A DNA stretch of 64,000 bases from Callipepla californica brunnescens (GCA_023055505.1 JALIRH010000004.1:30695502-30759501); one strand, 5' to 3'; positions 1 through 12,651 are shown, counted from the first letter of the stretch. Numbers and translations are program-made. The notes: a model not told the origin generated them from the letters alone.

Positions 1-1864
1 TTAGAATGTCTTTGTGTTAGTGGTAAAGAGTGTTTTGTCGCTCTTTCAATACTGCTATCTGACCTCTATGTGCCAGGTACCTTCTATTTCTGTAGGTAGC
101 ATGGTAAGAGAAAAACCAAACAAAACAACACACACACACACAATTACAGAGCCCTGAAGGGCATTTGCTATTCAATACATTAAGCTTACACCCTCACAAA
201 TTTGGAGAGGTATTCAGATGAATGAAAGAAGTAACTATTTCCTGGTTAAAGTGGTTTGACCACAACTAGAAAAGATTCTGAACCAAGTTCCTTCAGAACT
301 AAAATCGGGTGTATAGAACAGTTGGAGCGTAGCTAAATTATTTCAAGTAATTCCAAATTGCTCATAAGGAACAGCTCTTGGACAGGTTAACTCCTACCAG
401 CCTAAGGCGTGAACTGTACACACACAAACAATTGTCACTTTTCTACAGTACCTGCAGAAAATCTAAGAACTGCAATGTTAGCCATTTTATTTAGCAGAAT
501 CTACACTGTGATCATCTGACATAAATGGTAACTCAGACAAAGGAAATTTTCTTCCAATACAGATCAGATATATATAAAAAATGAGACAACTGGAGAGCCC
601 TGGAGTATTTTCTAAGATTTTTCACATGTCAAATATTCAGTCTGAGTGAGAAGATTCAGATAAAGACTACACACCTTACATCTCTGAAGATATACATGAG
701 CCAAGAAAACCTGGTCCATTTGAGTGCTACTTTCTCGATATTGTTATCTTAAGGCCAGGTGAAAAACAATATATAAAATACCCTCTCTATATGAAGAATA
801 AGAAGAGAAGTTGGGCCTATGTTGTTGAACTCAAGGGCTGAAAAAGTTCTTATTTCACATTTATTCCAACAAAGAGCAGCATATACATTGCTCTTCCTGT
901 GATAATGTCTTTAACACAACTTACCAAAAACTTTTTTTTGCTTGTTCTTTAGTATTTTGTATATCAAGAAATACTCTAAAATATGAAACTTGATTTTATA
1001 TAAGAGGAAAAATAATTTATTTATGAAATAGTGATATGATCTTCTAGTTCCTCCACTCGCAATTGTTAGGGGTTGACAACCTCCCATTTTCTTAGATTTC
1101 TTTCTTGACATGAAATTCAACAGAAATAATCTTCCAAATTAAAGACACATGTATTTGAAATGCATGTCAACTGTTATTTTTTGCCTTCAGTAAAAAAAAA
1201 AATGAAAGTAAACAAAGTTCTATAATATTTACCTAGAATACTTTCTCTAAATATTCTTTGAAGTTTTTGTATATTCACATGAAATTTTCAGTTAAACGGA
1301 CTATTTTTTAAAGGAAAAACTGGTTTAAGAAAAATAGTATTTATAGAATAATCAAAGGTCATCCATATACTGATGATGGGGCAGAGAAGGTCAATACAAT
1401 TTTTTTTTTTTTTCAGAAAGAAAAAGAAGAAAAAAAAGAGACACCATGCAAAGTCCCAGATTGGTCATACATTTTGGTACCGGTCAATAAACTAGACCAC
1501 CACATATAAACAAAACATTCCATTCAACATTATGTCAACCTCTAACAAAAAGACCATCAATCACTGCAAATGCATGTTCTATCCACCTGTAAAATCTGAT
1601 GGACATTCTTTCAAGTTTTTATTTCAACACTGTGTCTGTCAGAATTACCCCCCACTACAAACTTATTATTAATGTTGAGAGAACTATTCCAAATGTCACA
1701 GAAATGAATTAGTATCACACTGAGCCCAAGACTTAAGAGAGTCACCATGTGCATTTATGTATTTTCCCTCCCATAATACTGACATATTTATATCTTTTCC
1801 AGTCTGCTCTAGGTCTGGTGGAACTGCATAGCACATGTCTCATTTACTTTGCTATAAAATGGTG

Positions 1865-1894
<30 letters not shown>
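1865..1894. repeat. (AC)n microsatellite
   Basis: Twelve uninterrupted AC units at 1,865-1,888, then one G interruption and a few more AC units. It is followed by an A-rich segment to about 1,925. This is a typical dinucleotide microsatellite, likely polymorphic in length. Confidence 0.95.
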
Positions 1895-1895
<1 letters not shown>

Positions 1896-3106
1896 AAAAA
1901 AGCAACAAAAAACAAACCAAAAAACCACTATTTACATAGTGTTTTGGAAAAAAAGAAAAGTTATTAATGACTTCCACATCTAAGATGTTCCAACTTAAAA
2001 CAAAGAAGAAGAAAATTCTGCCAAGTATTATCTTTGGTGAGGTAGAACACCTGTTGCAATGTTAGAACTTCATTGGGTTTTATACATGATGTAATTTTAT
2101 TTTTGCCTTCAAATAATTAATATGAGAAGTAAATTCAATGTATTAATTTGTACATACAGCATGGTATGTTTGACAATAAAATACTCTTAATTTAGAGAAA
2201 AAATAGTATCAAAAGGCTGTTAGGCATAGGTAGACAATTAAAACTAGAAATAAAACACTAACCAGCAATATTAGTTAGCCCTCAGAAAGATTTCCTAATT
2301 GTTCTTTGCATTATCTACCACAAAGTTTCATGATTTTAAAAAAAACTTCAAAAAAAAGTATACAAACACATGCATGATTTGGAGAGCAAAACATTTGACT
2401 TCAGTCTGTCCACTACATACATAAAGGTAGGCACAGGATGACAATATGCTTGAGACACTGCATTTTGGAATGTCAGTCTTGCTTTCGGAAACTAAAACTG
2501 TACTTCTCAACTTCCTCATTACGTATGCAATGAAAAGAATTCATTCTCCAAATGTATCAATTAAGTGTGTCTAATTTTCTGTAATCTATCTAGATTTCTT
2601 ATTTATGTTTTCCCTTACATCACTAATTCAATAATCTGCTCTGGCACAATTAAACCATCTAAAATTTCTTCAGTCCTCACTTTGTAACCTAAAAGGCTGT
2701 CATTATTAACGAAGCAGAATCTTGAACAAATGAGTGGTGATTCAGGTCACAGCTCTACTGATTTCATTAAGATGAAAAAGGCAGTAAAAGTCACTGAAGG
2801 TCATATTATGAGGCCCTCATTCAGATTTTACTCAAGCAAGAAAAATTCCAGCTTCTATGGGCTTCAAGGATGGTTTGTCTGAAAAAAAACTTGTTGTACC
2901 TTTAATGGTTTGTCCTGAAGTGAAGAACTGTCATTCGCTGATAGTAACGACACTGACAACAAATAGATACATTATGCAAATATTAAAAACAGAAAACAAG
3001 ACTTTCACTAAGAAAGTTTTATGGCTTATGCAGTGTAGGAATTCTTTGATGGATTCTGGAATTGTTTCACTTGGACTGGGTGTTGGATTTCTCTCTACAG
3101 CTGTGT

Positions 3107-3154
3107 GAATCCTGCAGGGTTCAGTTCACAAAATGAACCCCTGCAGTTTGATTC
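3107..3154. other. Imperfect inverted repeat (hairpin candidate)
   Basis: The arm CTGCAGGGTTCA (3,112-3,123) pairs with TGAACCCCTGCAG (3,134-3,146) across a 10-nt loop, with one bulged base. Outside this, GAATC (3,107-3,111) pairs with GATTC (3,150-3,154) across a 3-nt bulge. That gives about 17 base pairs in 48 nt. The fold is read directly from the sequence. Whether it is transcribed or functional is unknown, and the stem is short for a microRNA precursor. Confidence 0.55.
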
Positions 3155-5999
3155 TGAAGGCTTGGAAAGGATCCAATGTTTCTTTGTTCATTTACAGATT
3201 TAGCCATTTGGTCATCCCTTGAATTCTTAGCACCTTTACGTTAAGAGATTGATCCCTGTAATCACTGATGAATGAATGCCAGGCAGCCAGAGGACTCCTC
3301 ATGTGTTCTTAAAGGGATATAATGAACAGAGCTTTGCAGTTACTAAGTTCCCTGAGAAGTTGACTATAAGCAGGAGGAACAGGAGAGTTTTCCTCTCCTG
3401 ACTGCAGGGAAGTCAGTAAAGTTGAAGAGTCTGTTGGCCTAGAAATAAGGTGGCAAAATGCTAGATTCATTATCACAACATTCAAAAAGGTCAGAAATGG
3501 GGAAAGCACCAACCAGTACCTTGAGTAAATCTTGTAAAAGGTGACTCTGAGTTATGTTCTGAAAAAGCTGGGAAATAACTACCAAACTGAATTCCTATAG
3601 ATTCGCAGAAACTACAGAACAAGGATCTACTAGGTTACTTGATTGAAAAAAATGTTAAGCATTTAGAGATGAATTAATATATTTGGCTACACAAAGAAAA
3701 TTGCAGGATATTCACAGTTGCAAATGGTCACAAACATAAGCACATAAATGTCATAAACACAGGCTGCGACTCTCTTCAGAGCACTGCATCTGAATTAGGA
3801 TAATAAATTTTATACATGATAAAACAATTTGTGCATCTTTCCCATGCTTCCCACCTCACCACTTTGTTCTGGCCCCTGCATTCTGAATTTGTTTTTCACA
3901 CAGTAACAAACGTACAGAATATTTCCACCTCATGAAGTTACTGTTTCTTTTTACTTGGCCTTTTCTACAGGTACAGATGTCTGCAGCTATCAAGCCCTGC
4001 ATTAAATAGAAATTAACATCTCTCATTTGTGCCTCCTTTCAGTCCCTGCCTCTCACAGCATCAAATTAGACTGAAGGCATTGGGTTACCTTCACAAATCA
4101 TTTGTCCACCAACACTACAGCTGAGCTATCATTTATGCTAGCAGAGTTCTATATTATATTACTAACATGCTGTGCTGGCTTCTAGCATTTCTACAAAAAT
4201 GGCTGAGAAATTAAAGTCAGTGATTGAAATTCATCGCCTTGCACTGAAAGGCTTGGTGTTAATCCAAGGGTGAATCATCTTATGTACTCTCCCTGGTGTG
4301 AATGAAATGTCTATACCTTTGCTGGTAATACTGTAAGAACAGGGTGAATGGGGTGGACTTACTGTAGGAAAAGGTAATAAAAACAAATCAAGACCTGTGC
4401 CTGTGGGACAAATGTTACATTTGGTATTTGCTATGTGTCTGGGGAGAGCAGTGTCAAGGTTTTGCAGTCTTATGCTATTTGAGATCAGTTTTGCTGGGAA
4501 AGAAAAGGATAAATGGAAGGATGAAAAGGAAGGATATCTTCAGATTGGATAAGGATGAGGAGTAAAACTGTTCTGCAGAAGATCTAGAATACTGGGATCA
4601 ATACTGAAGAGAAACTCCAGATGCACTGCTGGCATAGATCTTTGAATTAGTTCTATTGTCCTATGTTTCTATGATTCATAGTTATTTCATTCTTTTGCTT
4701 AATATGTTAGAACTGTAATAGATAATTGTGTTCTCCTCCTGTACAAAATACTGATCATCATATTCATTTCATGCGTAAGTGCAAGACTGACATTTAATGA
4801 GATTAATTTGTATCAAAGCAGCACAAAGCATTCAAGACACTGAGAACAGTGATTATAGTACAAAGTTAAGTGTTAATTTATGAGCTGTTTTCTCTGCATA
4901 ATGTAAATGGAAGGGGATGGTTTTAAATCAGTGTTCCACAAGTTCAGAATCTATTTCCTTGTATGACATGTCTAAATGAGGTAGCATACAGCCAAGAAAA
5001 GAGGCATTTGAAAGCACAGTCAGTAGTCTCAATGTCTGATAAAAGCATTTGAGCCAATAGTTCATTGGAAGCAGTTTTCCTAATCAGAAAGGAATGTTGT
5101 ATTAATTCATCATATTTTGACACAGTTTCTAGAAGCATATGTGCTGCAGATCCTCTGCAAATTTGGAAGGCAGTGAGACTCAATGGATAAGAAAGCACAC
5201 AAAGCACATCTGGGAATGCAGAAGTCCTGTGGCATGCTTGTTCCACACGTATTGCATGAAGCCAGAATTGGGATGAATTTTAGGTGCACTGAATCACTTT
5301 TAATTCCATTCTGTGGTCACTGCTACCACTGTTCTATAAAAAGATTACTATTTTTCCATTACATACTCTGGTGTTACAAACCCATAAATCCAGTTGCAAT
5401 TATGCTTTTGTTGATTTCATGAGCATTAGAGATAAACATAAAGAAGCATGCAGAGTTGCTATTTCGTAATCAAAAAGAGGGGACCTGGAAGAGGGGAAGC
5501 AATGGGTTAAAAAAAGATAAAAAGAGAATGTGACAAAAGTAATCTAGTATGTGAAATGCATTTATGATTTTTCAGTAAGGATGTAGATACTAACACATAA
5601 CTGGGAAAAGAATGAGTAACATTTGGATGACTGATTGAGTTTTACATATTATAAAACATTTGGATTTGCTTCCAATTTGAGGATCATAAGAACCTTTTGA
5701 GTTCCAAAGAACATTTTAAGGAATAACTGCAAAAATGTCACACCGCTGATATTTTCTGGGTTTTAACTACAAGTACAGGCTAAGCCTACAATTATACATT
5801 CTAGAATAAATGCAGGATGCTTGCTGAATGTCAATGTGTGAAGCAGGACTGAAGACAGTGTCTGTGCAACTCAAAAGAATGAAGTGAGTAGTGTGATGCC
5901 CTTCCCCCTAAATAGACCTCAGTAATGTACAGCTGAGGGATTCTCCACACTAGAAGTGGTCCCCTCTGTATTTCATCTTCCTCAGGACTTCTGAGTACT

Positions 6000-7299
6000 T
6001 CATTGTTTCATGGTGAACTGCAGCATCTGAGGCACGGACCCAGATATGGACGATCCAAATTGTTTATTATAGGTTCTTACATCCCTTATTTACATTCACA
6101 AATTTTCCCTTTTAAATTTCCCACCCGCCTTGTCAACAAAATACTCCACAAACTGTCCTTAACCGTGCATACAGATGCTTATCCAATCAGGATCTGCCAT
6201 CACACAGCTTACTTGAACTTGTTTTCCTTTTATTCTGAAGTGTCCTTGGTTCTCACCTTTCCTTTCTCATGCTGTTTATCCTGCTCTACATCTTTTACTC
6301 TGAATATACTTTCTTATATTCCCACAGCAAACCTTGCCACAACTTTCAGAGTCCCAGCAAGCTCTAGGTTATCTTTGTGGAGGGAGAGAGACAGACTGAA
6401 ACTATATATCTTAGAACATGATAACACAATAGCTGTAAAAAGAAACATAAATTGAGTTCTTCTGTTCTCTTTCACACAACTACTAACACTGGATTTGTTC
6501 TCTTAATAAGCTAATATACTCATGTTTTCACAAGACTATTATTTGTATCTGCCTCTTGCTAAACAAATACAATAAATATATTTCTGTTTGGAAGTATATC
6601 TGTTATAAGATCAAGATCTAACTTGGTAAAAATAGGCATCACAGGTTCTGTTTGTTCATGTGCAAAGCTAGGATCTTCTTTTTCTACCTTTATTATTTAT
6701 AAGTATATACTTTTTTTTTTTTTTTTTGAGAAAAATCAATGTTGATGATTGTTTTCTAAGAAAACTGACCATTTATACAGTTTCTATGTGTTAAACTATT
6801 TATCCAATGTCAGGTTTTTTTCCTTATTTTCTATCAGTTTCTACAATAATCTCATGAAAAAATTCTTGAAAATCCAACTTGCCCACATCTCTTTGGACTC
6901 CTCCTAAATACTCCCACAGCTTGTCTTAACTTTACTATTTTGACTTTTCCCATATGCTTACTAATTCTAGACAATTCTAGTTCCTGCTAATCTGTATAGC
7001 ATAGATGACAGATTTTTCCCTCTTCATTTCCCCAGTTTCACACAAAACTCTTTTTAAAAAATGACAGAAATATTAATCTTAACAAAACAACAGTACGGTG
7101 TTCTGGCTCATTTCCAAGGGAAGCTGGCAGGTCCCTCACTAATAATCATATGAACTCTCAAGCTAAACAATAAAAACGATATAAAGTCTTCACTGGCAGT
7201 CAGGATTCTCACATGCCCAAACCTCCTATCCCCGGACTGGAACCTCCCCGCTACTGTAAGGGCTGAGCAAGTCAGAAATCAGTGTGTGCAAGTCCATAA
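6000..7299. other. Gene-free stretch with LTR-like segment
   Basis: This stretch lies just upstream of the CR1 relic. It contains the longest open frame of the window that is not CR1 (6,003-6,455, plus strand, 150 codons), which resembles no protein I know and is probably chance. The same bases contain the doubtful LTR-like segment listed separately. A T17 run occupies 6,711-6,727. The part from about 7,080 to 7,290 is locally richer in G+C and may be part of the CR1 copy or of another old insertion. Confidence 0.5.
6030..6380 (-). mobile_element. Possible solo LTR relic (doubtful)
   Basis: The segment begins near GGCACGGACCCAGATATGG and continues through TTGTTTATTATAGGTTCTTA and CCAATCAGGATCTGCCA. 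From general experience, avian endogenous retroviral LTRs read in antisense often show this kind of TTTATT-containing R region (AATAAA on the minus strand) and a nearby CCAAT-type motif. I cannot define the terminal TG...CA boundaries or a target-site duplication, and no internal retroviral sequence is visible. It may equally be unique DNA. Confidence 0.25.
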
Positions 7300-8120
7300 T
7301 GCTGAATGACATTCATCATTGGCTGATGTGATTGCTGAGTTGCTCTCCATCATATTTGAAGAGTCATGGCTGTCAGGTGTAGTTCCTGGAGACTAGAAAA
7401 AAGGAAATATCACTCCTATTTACAAGAAAGGGGGAATGGAGGACCTGAGGAACTACAGGCCCAGTAAGCCTCACCTCTGTGCCTGGGAAGATCACAGAAC
7501 AGATCCTCCTAGAAGACATGTTAAGGCATATGAAGTTAGAGCAGGAGATCCAAGACAGTCATTACATTCCTTCAGCAAGGGAAGGTCACATCTGACCAAT
7601 CTGGTGGCCTGACAGCATTGATGGATAAAGGGAAGGCAACTGATGTCATCTACCTGGACTTCTGCTAGGCTTTTCACATGGTCCCAAACCACATCATTAT
7701 CTCCGAATTGCAGAGATATGGATCTGAAGGGTGAACTAATCAGTGAATAAGGAATCTGTTGGCTGTGGTCAGTCTCTCTCCAGGTAGAGAGTGGTGTCCC
7801 CCAGGAGCTGGTCTTAGGACCAGTATCTTTAACACCTTCATCAGTTACACAGATGATAGGATTGAGTGCATCCACATGAAGTTTGCTCATAACATTAAGT
7901 TGTGCATTGCTGTTGATATAGCAGAAAGAAGGGATGCCATCAAGATGAATGTTGAAAGTTGGGCCCTTGTGAGCCTAATGAGGTTCAACAAAGCAAAATG
8001 CAAGGTTTTGCAATTGTATCAAGGTAGTCTTCAATATGTATACAAACTGGGAGAAGAACTCCTAGAGAGTAACCCTGCTAAGAAGGACTTAGAAGTCCTG
8101 GTGGATGAACAGACTCTGTA
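7300..8120 (+). mobile_element. CR1 LINE relic, ORF2 reverse-transcriptase part
   Basis: This is a decayed, 5'-truncated chicken-repeat-1 non-LTR retroposon in sense orientation. It encoded the CR1 ORF2 protein (endonuclease plus reverse transcriptase); only the reverse-transcriptase half is left. Nucleotide phrases such as GAGGAACTACAGGCCCAGTA (about 7,448), TCTACCTGGACTTCTGC (about 7,650), GGTGTCCCCCAGGAG (about 7,792) and GGATGAACAGACTCTG (about 8,102) follow the conserved RT blocks in order. In the frame opening near 7,759 the C-terminal signatures read as MRFNKAKCKVLQL and KKDLEVLVD, the counterparts of CR1 MKFNKGKCKVLHL and EKDLGVLVD. Frameshifts and stops, for instance after the YLDFC block, show the copy is dead. 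The 3' UTR and terminal octamers are missing, so homology fades near 8,120. The 132-codon minus-strand frame over 7,492-7,890 is only its shadow. Confidence 0.9.
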
Positions 8121-8344
8121 TAAATTGTTTAAGGCAACTTGGTTGATTTTCAATGAAGAGCACAGGTGAGGTGTCATATAGCAAACCCATGCAGTGGAGA
8201 ACCTCAAGCAAACAGTTGGTAATATATCCAATTGGCACAACTGAATGCAACAATAAATGTAAGGTAAACCTAAGCATTATTTGCCTAAACGGTTTAATGG
8301 CTTGGAATAGACAATACTGAAGTGATTTTTTTGTAATGGCCATC

Positions 8345-8371
8345 TTTTTTTTTTTTTTTTTTTTTTTTTTT
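8345..8371. repeat. T27 homopolymer
   Basis: An uninterrupted run of 27 T. Read on the minus strand it is A27, but no AATAAA precedes it at the expected distance and no gene-like sequence lies beside it. It is therefore better seen as a mononucleotide microsatellite than as the tail of a retrocopy. Confidence 0.95.
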
Positions 8372-8984
8372 CAGTATAAATGTAAGGGGAATCCTTAAGT
8401 TCTTTCAAGTAGCTTGACAGGTGAAATGAAAGCAGTCTTTACCTAGATACAAGCCAGTTCAACCAAATGTTTGGTTGTGTGTGCTTGCCCATCAACGAAA
8501 TAACAATGAAAATCCTAGAAAAAAAATCACTGAGAAAGCAATAGAACAGTACTGAACAGTTATTTAATGATGTTGGTGTTTCAAATTCAGGAATCTGTGC
8601 TCTTTTTGGTGTGGTAGTAAGAAGCTGCACTAACATAAGTGAGGGAAAAGAGGGGACACAAAAGGCTCTTCTCCGCTGTGCCTATTATGGGCTAGAAAAA
8701 TGCACAGAGAAACTGGAAGAATGACACTGAGAAGCAGCAAATAATTAATCAGTTTTTTACATGGACTGTTGGAGGTATACGCAAGACTTTAAAATTATGA
8801 AGCCTAATCTCTGCATCGGGAACAGTACTAGAAATGTTTGTCCATGTGCTACTAATTCAATAGAAGGAAGAATCTTTCATAAAGGGAAGTAATATCTCAC
8901 AGGATTACTTCAAATTATGCCTGTTGTCAGCAAATAAATGAGACTGAACTGATTGATATAGATGGGGTGCGGGAAGCTCATAAC

Positions 8985-9145
8985 AGGATAGCCAGAAGCT
9001 GGGAAAATATACTGGAAGAACTATCAGTCTCCACTTGCTCTATTCTAGAATGATTTTCCCATCCATTTTCTCATGGTCATGGTCATGGAGATATTTACTG
9101 GACGTTTGCTCTGAGCCAGTGCATACATTCCTATCTCATGTTATT
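8985..9145 (+). mobile_element. Ancient CR1/L3-like 3' relic
   Basis: The segment running from AGCCAGAAGCTGGGA (about 8,991) to TACTGGACGTTTGCTCTGAG and CCAGTGCATACATTCCTATC (about 9,095-9,135) resembles the 3' end of the old sauropsid L3/CR1-type LINE. That family's consensus contains an AGAAGCTGGGA block, a stretch of about 60 bases ending near CTGTTCT, and then a tail of the form ACTGG..TAGATGGACCTTTGGTCTGACCCAGT. The order and spacing agree, but divergence is high and a (TCATGG)3 expansion sits inside. This is an identification from memory of the family consensus. Confidence 0.45.
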
Positions 9146-9902
9146 GCACAGAAATTATAGAAACTTAATAGTTCTGAGGTTTTCACCCCTCTGCTAAATT
9201 TGGTTAAGAATGGCAAAAGAGTGAAAAAATTAAGAGGGAGGGAGCAAAAGGCAGGAAGAGAGACACACAGCAGGATTACATGAGCCTCCTTTCCTCGCAT
9301 TCCTAAACAATTCCAGTAACAGCTTCTGCTGTAGACTTGGCCACAGTATTTGTCTTGAAACATTTAGACTTCATTAGTATTCAAAATCCAAAAGGGCATT
9401 TTTTTACTGCCAACAAACGTATTTGAATGTAATGATAAGAATTCCATGGAAAGCATTTTTCATATTTCATTTTCTTTTAGTAATATTTCATTTTCTGTGA
9501 TACAGACAAATGAAAGATCCCAAACATATGCAATCACAATGTCCTTGCTGATACATAAGCATTTACATTTCTCTATTTAAGTGAGGAAATATCTTAATTA
9601 AGGCTATTGATCAGTTTAGCCCACTAGGTATACTACCCTAGATGATGTAATGTGGAATGTTACTGCAGTTTCATGTATTTGATTTTTTTTAAATCTTGCT
9701 AAATAACATTGTCATTAAAGAGCAAGGAATTTGTTCTGCTCTAAGTTAAATTTCCTCTAATTTACTTGGTTTTAATTATTTATTAGAACATATTTGAACA
9801 TGTGAGCACTATGAAAATCAAGCCTGTTCTAAGCTCTGCTGTTGATTCAACTTACCAAGAAGTAAGAAGTTAAATTTCAAAATCTAAACAAACTGGAACA
9901 TT

Positions 9903-9976
9903 AAAATAATAAAATAAAATAAAATAAAATAAAATAAAATAAAATAAAATAAAATAAAATAACATAAAATAAAAAG
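9903..9976. repeat. (AAAAT)n pentanucleotide repeat
   Basis: Ten exact AAAAT units fill 9,911-9,960, with slightly imperfect units on both sides. It is a perfect-core pentanucleotide microsatellite, likely to vary in copy number between individuals. Confidence 0.95.
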
Positions 9977-10019
9977 GAATTTCAATTCTTCAGCTTACGT
10001 CTATTTCTAATAAGATTGA

Positions 10020-10036
10020 TTTTTTTTTTTTTTTTT
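10020..10036. repeat. T17 homopolymer
   Basis: A run of 17 T with no gene-like sequence beside it. It lies 45 bases after the AAAAT repeat. Confidence 0.9.
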
Positions 10037-12601
10037 GCTATTTTGAATTGTAAATGAGCTATTTGGAATGTAAAATGGACCATCTGCAAATAATGGTGTT
10101 CATGTATCCATCACAGATGAAAATAAATTTATTTTGCATCATCTGCAGAAAGCACTTGATTTAGAGAGATCCATAGTAGTAACTAGAGAGAAGCATATTC
10201 AGTATGTTGAAAGCAACTGGTCAGGGGAAGAAGTGACAGGGAAAACCTCCGTGACACAGGAAGTCCTTTCCCTTTTCAGAACGTCATCCATCATGCTGGA
10301 GAAACGGCAGGAAAGTAACCTACTACTTCTTAATAGGCTTCTGCATAGAGAGCTGCTTTGAAGCAGCAGCTGCCCATAGTAAATTTCGCTGACCCTTAGA
10401 GCCTTTCTCCAAGCTTTCCAACTGTTTTGTCTCCTGACTTACAACTCAGCGTTAGGTCCAAGTCACAAGCACCTGACAAAACTTAGAAGCTCCAACAATA
10501 CGAGAATGTAAAGCTTTCAGGGATGTTGTCTTTTCCATACAACACCAGCAGAGAAACATGATGCTGTTACATTTACATATAGAGAAACTTTTCTCCCCTT
10601 GAAACAGAGACTACATTAGAGGATGACATTACATTATACATGTGTGTGCTACAGAACCTAAGAAAAACAAAATGTTAGATTCCTGGCACAGGAGTTAAGA
10701 CTCTGTCATGACACCATCTTATTCATTAAACCTTAAGCATATAATAGTTCAAGTCTGCTGCATGCACAAAACAGTTGAAATTAAATATTATTATGCAATT
10801 ACGAAGAATGGCAAAGTTTAGGACTCTAACAGTATTCAACAGAAATCAATTAAGGCTCAAAATGCTTATTTAGTCATGTCTTGCATTTTTTCTATCCAAC
10901 TTCTGTGGTCTCAGTGCCAGCAAATTACTTTTTCTGATTACTTTATTCTTAAACCTCTTCTCATAAGAGCTGATGAAACTGAAAACTGAAACTGAAAACA
11001 AGGTCTCCTTCAACTGAACTACCACAGTCTCCTCCTGTCCTCTCTGACTCCACAGTGTCATCTATACTCCTTTTGTTCCTTATCTGTTTCCTTAGGATTC
11101 TTCTCCTCTTTTTTTTTTTTTAACGCTGACCTCTTTATTTTTTCCTATATCTAGAGCAGTATGCTATGGGTTTTGTGCATTCCATAGTAATACTGTATGA
11201 GCATATATCTTTCAGAGTGAGACACTCCTTCAACTACAATAAATAAATTGTAACAAAAGCAAAAAAAAAAGTACTTGTAAGATGGTCCATTTTTTCCCAT
11301 AAATTTTGCAAACCAGACTATTGGTAAATTTTCCCATTTTCCTTTGCCTCTGATTTCTTAGTCATTTTTCAAATGGATTTGCTGGAGAATACAAGTTTTA
11401 TTTAACTTCAACAGTCGTGAGTAATCTAGCCCAATATAAATGCTTGGCAGGCTTATGTTAGTGTTGGAGCTCCAGCTATTCTGTTAACATTCAAGGTTAG
11501 CTCTTTTGTACTGGATGCTGCTAGATTAAATTGTGTCAAATACCAAAAATAGAACATTAGCACACTAAATACTATGGCATGGCACGATCACAATTTGTTC
11601 TTTAAATGCTTAATGGAGGGTTTGTACTTGTTCTTTAGTTCCTCATAAATAGAATGTTACATAATGACAGAAAGAATATTCATTCCAAGGTCATTTGTCC
11701 CCAAACAAGTGGGTAGGAGATCAGAAGAATATTTGCCTCTCTTGCAAGTGTGACTACAACCAATGTTGAACACATCTAACCAAGACAAAAGAAAAAAATG
11801 TGATGTGGAATCACAATTTATGACTTTTACAGTTTGTGAGATAATGTTGCCCCGTATGCACCATGCTATGTAAAGATTTCTAAATTAATAAATAAAACAT
11901 TGCTTCATGAGAAAATTTTGTTGTTTCTTCTTTTAGAATCATTGTGAATGAGGAGGAGAAATAAAGATTAAAACAGAAATCTGATAGAATGATTTGTACA
12001 GATGAACTTCCTGAAATTCCAGCATGTCAGCACTGCATGTGTTGTAGAGCAACCTGAAAGCCAGGCAACATTAACATACTCATCAGGCTTTGAAAATAAG
12101 ATCTCACAGTGTTCTTAAATGGGGAAAAACTCACCCCCAATTGTTGTTTTTGAGATTCTAAGTAAAGCACAATTAGAAAAAAAATGTAAATACACACAAT
12201 CTTTGGATGTACTGGGTTGCCCAAAGAAAGTAATATTTTCAGTAAGTACTAAGATTGAGAAAAATGGTGTAAAAATATTTATCTCTGGAAAAATCACAAA
12301 ATAATCAATGCCCAAACAAGCTAACTTGTTACTGGCAAGTGTTTTTTGTTTTTTGTTTTAATTATTAATTTACTTATTTGTGGTATACTTTTAACTGTGG
12401 TTATATACAACTCAGAACAAATCAGAAAAGCCCATTTGAGAAATGGAGCATACACTTGGGTGATGAATTCACCGTAGGTCCTAACCTGCTGCAAAGTACA
12501 TAGCAGAATGTTTGTATGCTGGCAATAACACAGCACCAATCACAATGAAAAGATGCATGCTCGTACCAGGTAGCGCAGCAGGAATTAATCTGGCAAAATA
12601 A

Positions 12602-12651
<50 letters not shown>
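12602..12651. repeat. (GATA)n tetranucleotide repeat
   Basis: About twelve uninterrupted GATA/TAGA units, followed by an A9 run. The minus-strand frame that reads as repeated Leu-Ser-Ile-Tyr is a direct translation of this microsatellite and not a protein. Confidence 0.97.

Larger units (their letters stand above)
1..5999. other. Gene-free AT-rich stretch
   Basis: No coding region or known repeat family is recognised here. The open frames are short (at most 100 codons), overlap one another on both strands and match nothing I know. It holds a short CA run near 129-142, a T14 run at 1,400-1,413, an (AC)12 microsatellite at 1,865-1,888, an AATAAA at 2,175-2,180 in a 3'-UTR-like setting, and a strong hairpin at 3,107-3,154. 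A possible very old CR1 tail at about 4,620-4,680 (it contains TTTCTATGATTCAT) is too diverged to call. The stretch could be intergenic or intronic. Confidence 0.6.

Noticed and set aside
4620..4680. Possible CR1 tail ending in TTTCTATGATTCAT
   Set aside because: Only the last dozen bases look like CR1 octamers; the upstream part does not follow a 3' UTR I recognise.
7492..7890. 132-codon minus-strand frame
   Set aside because: It is the antisense of CR1 reverse-transcriptase sequence.
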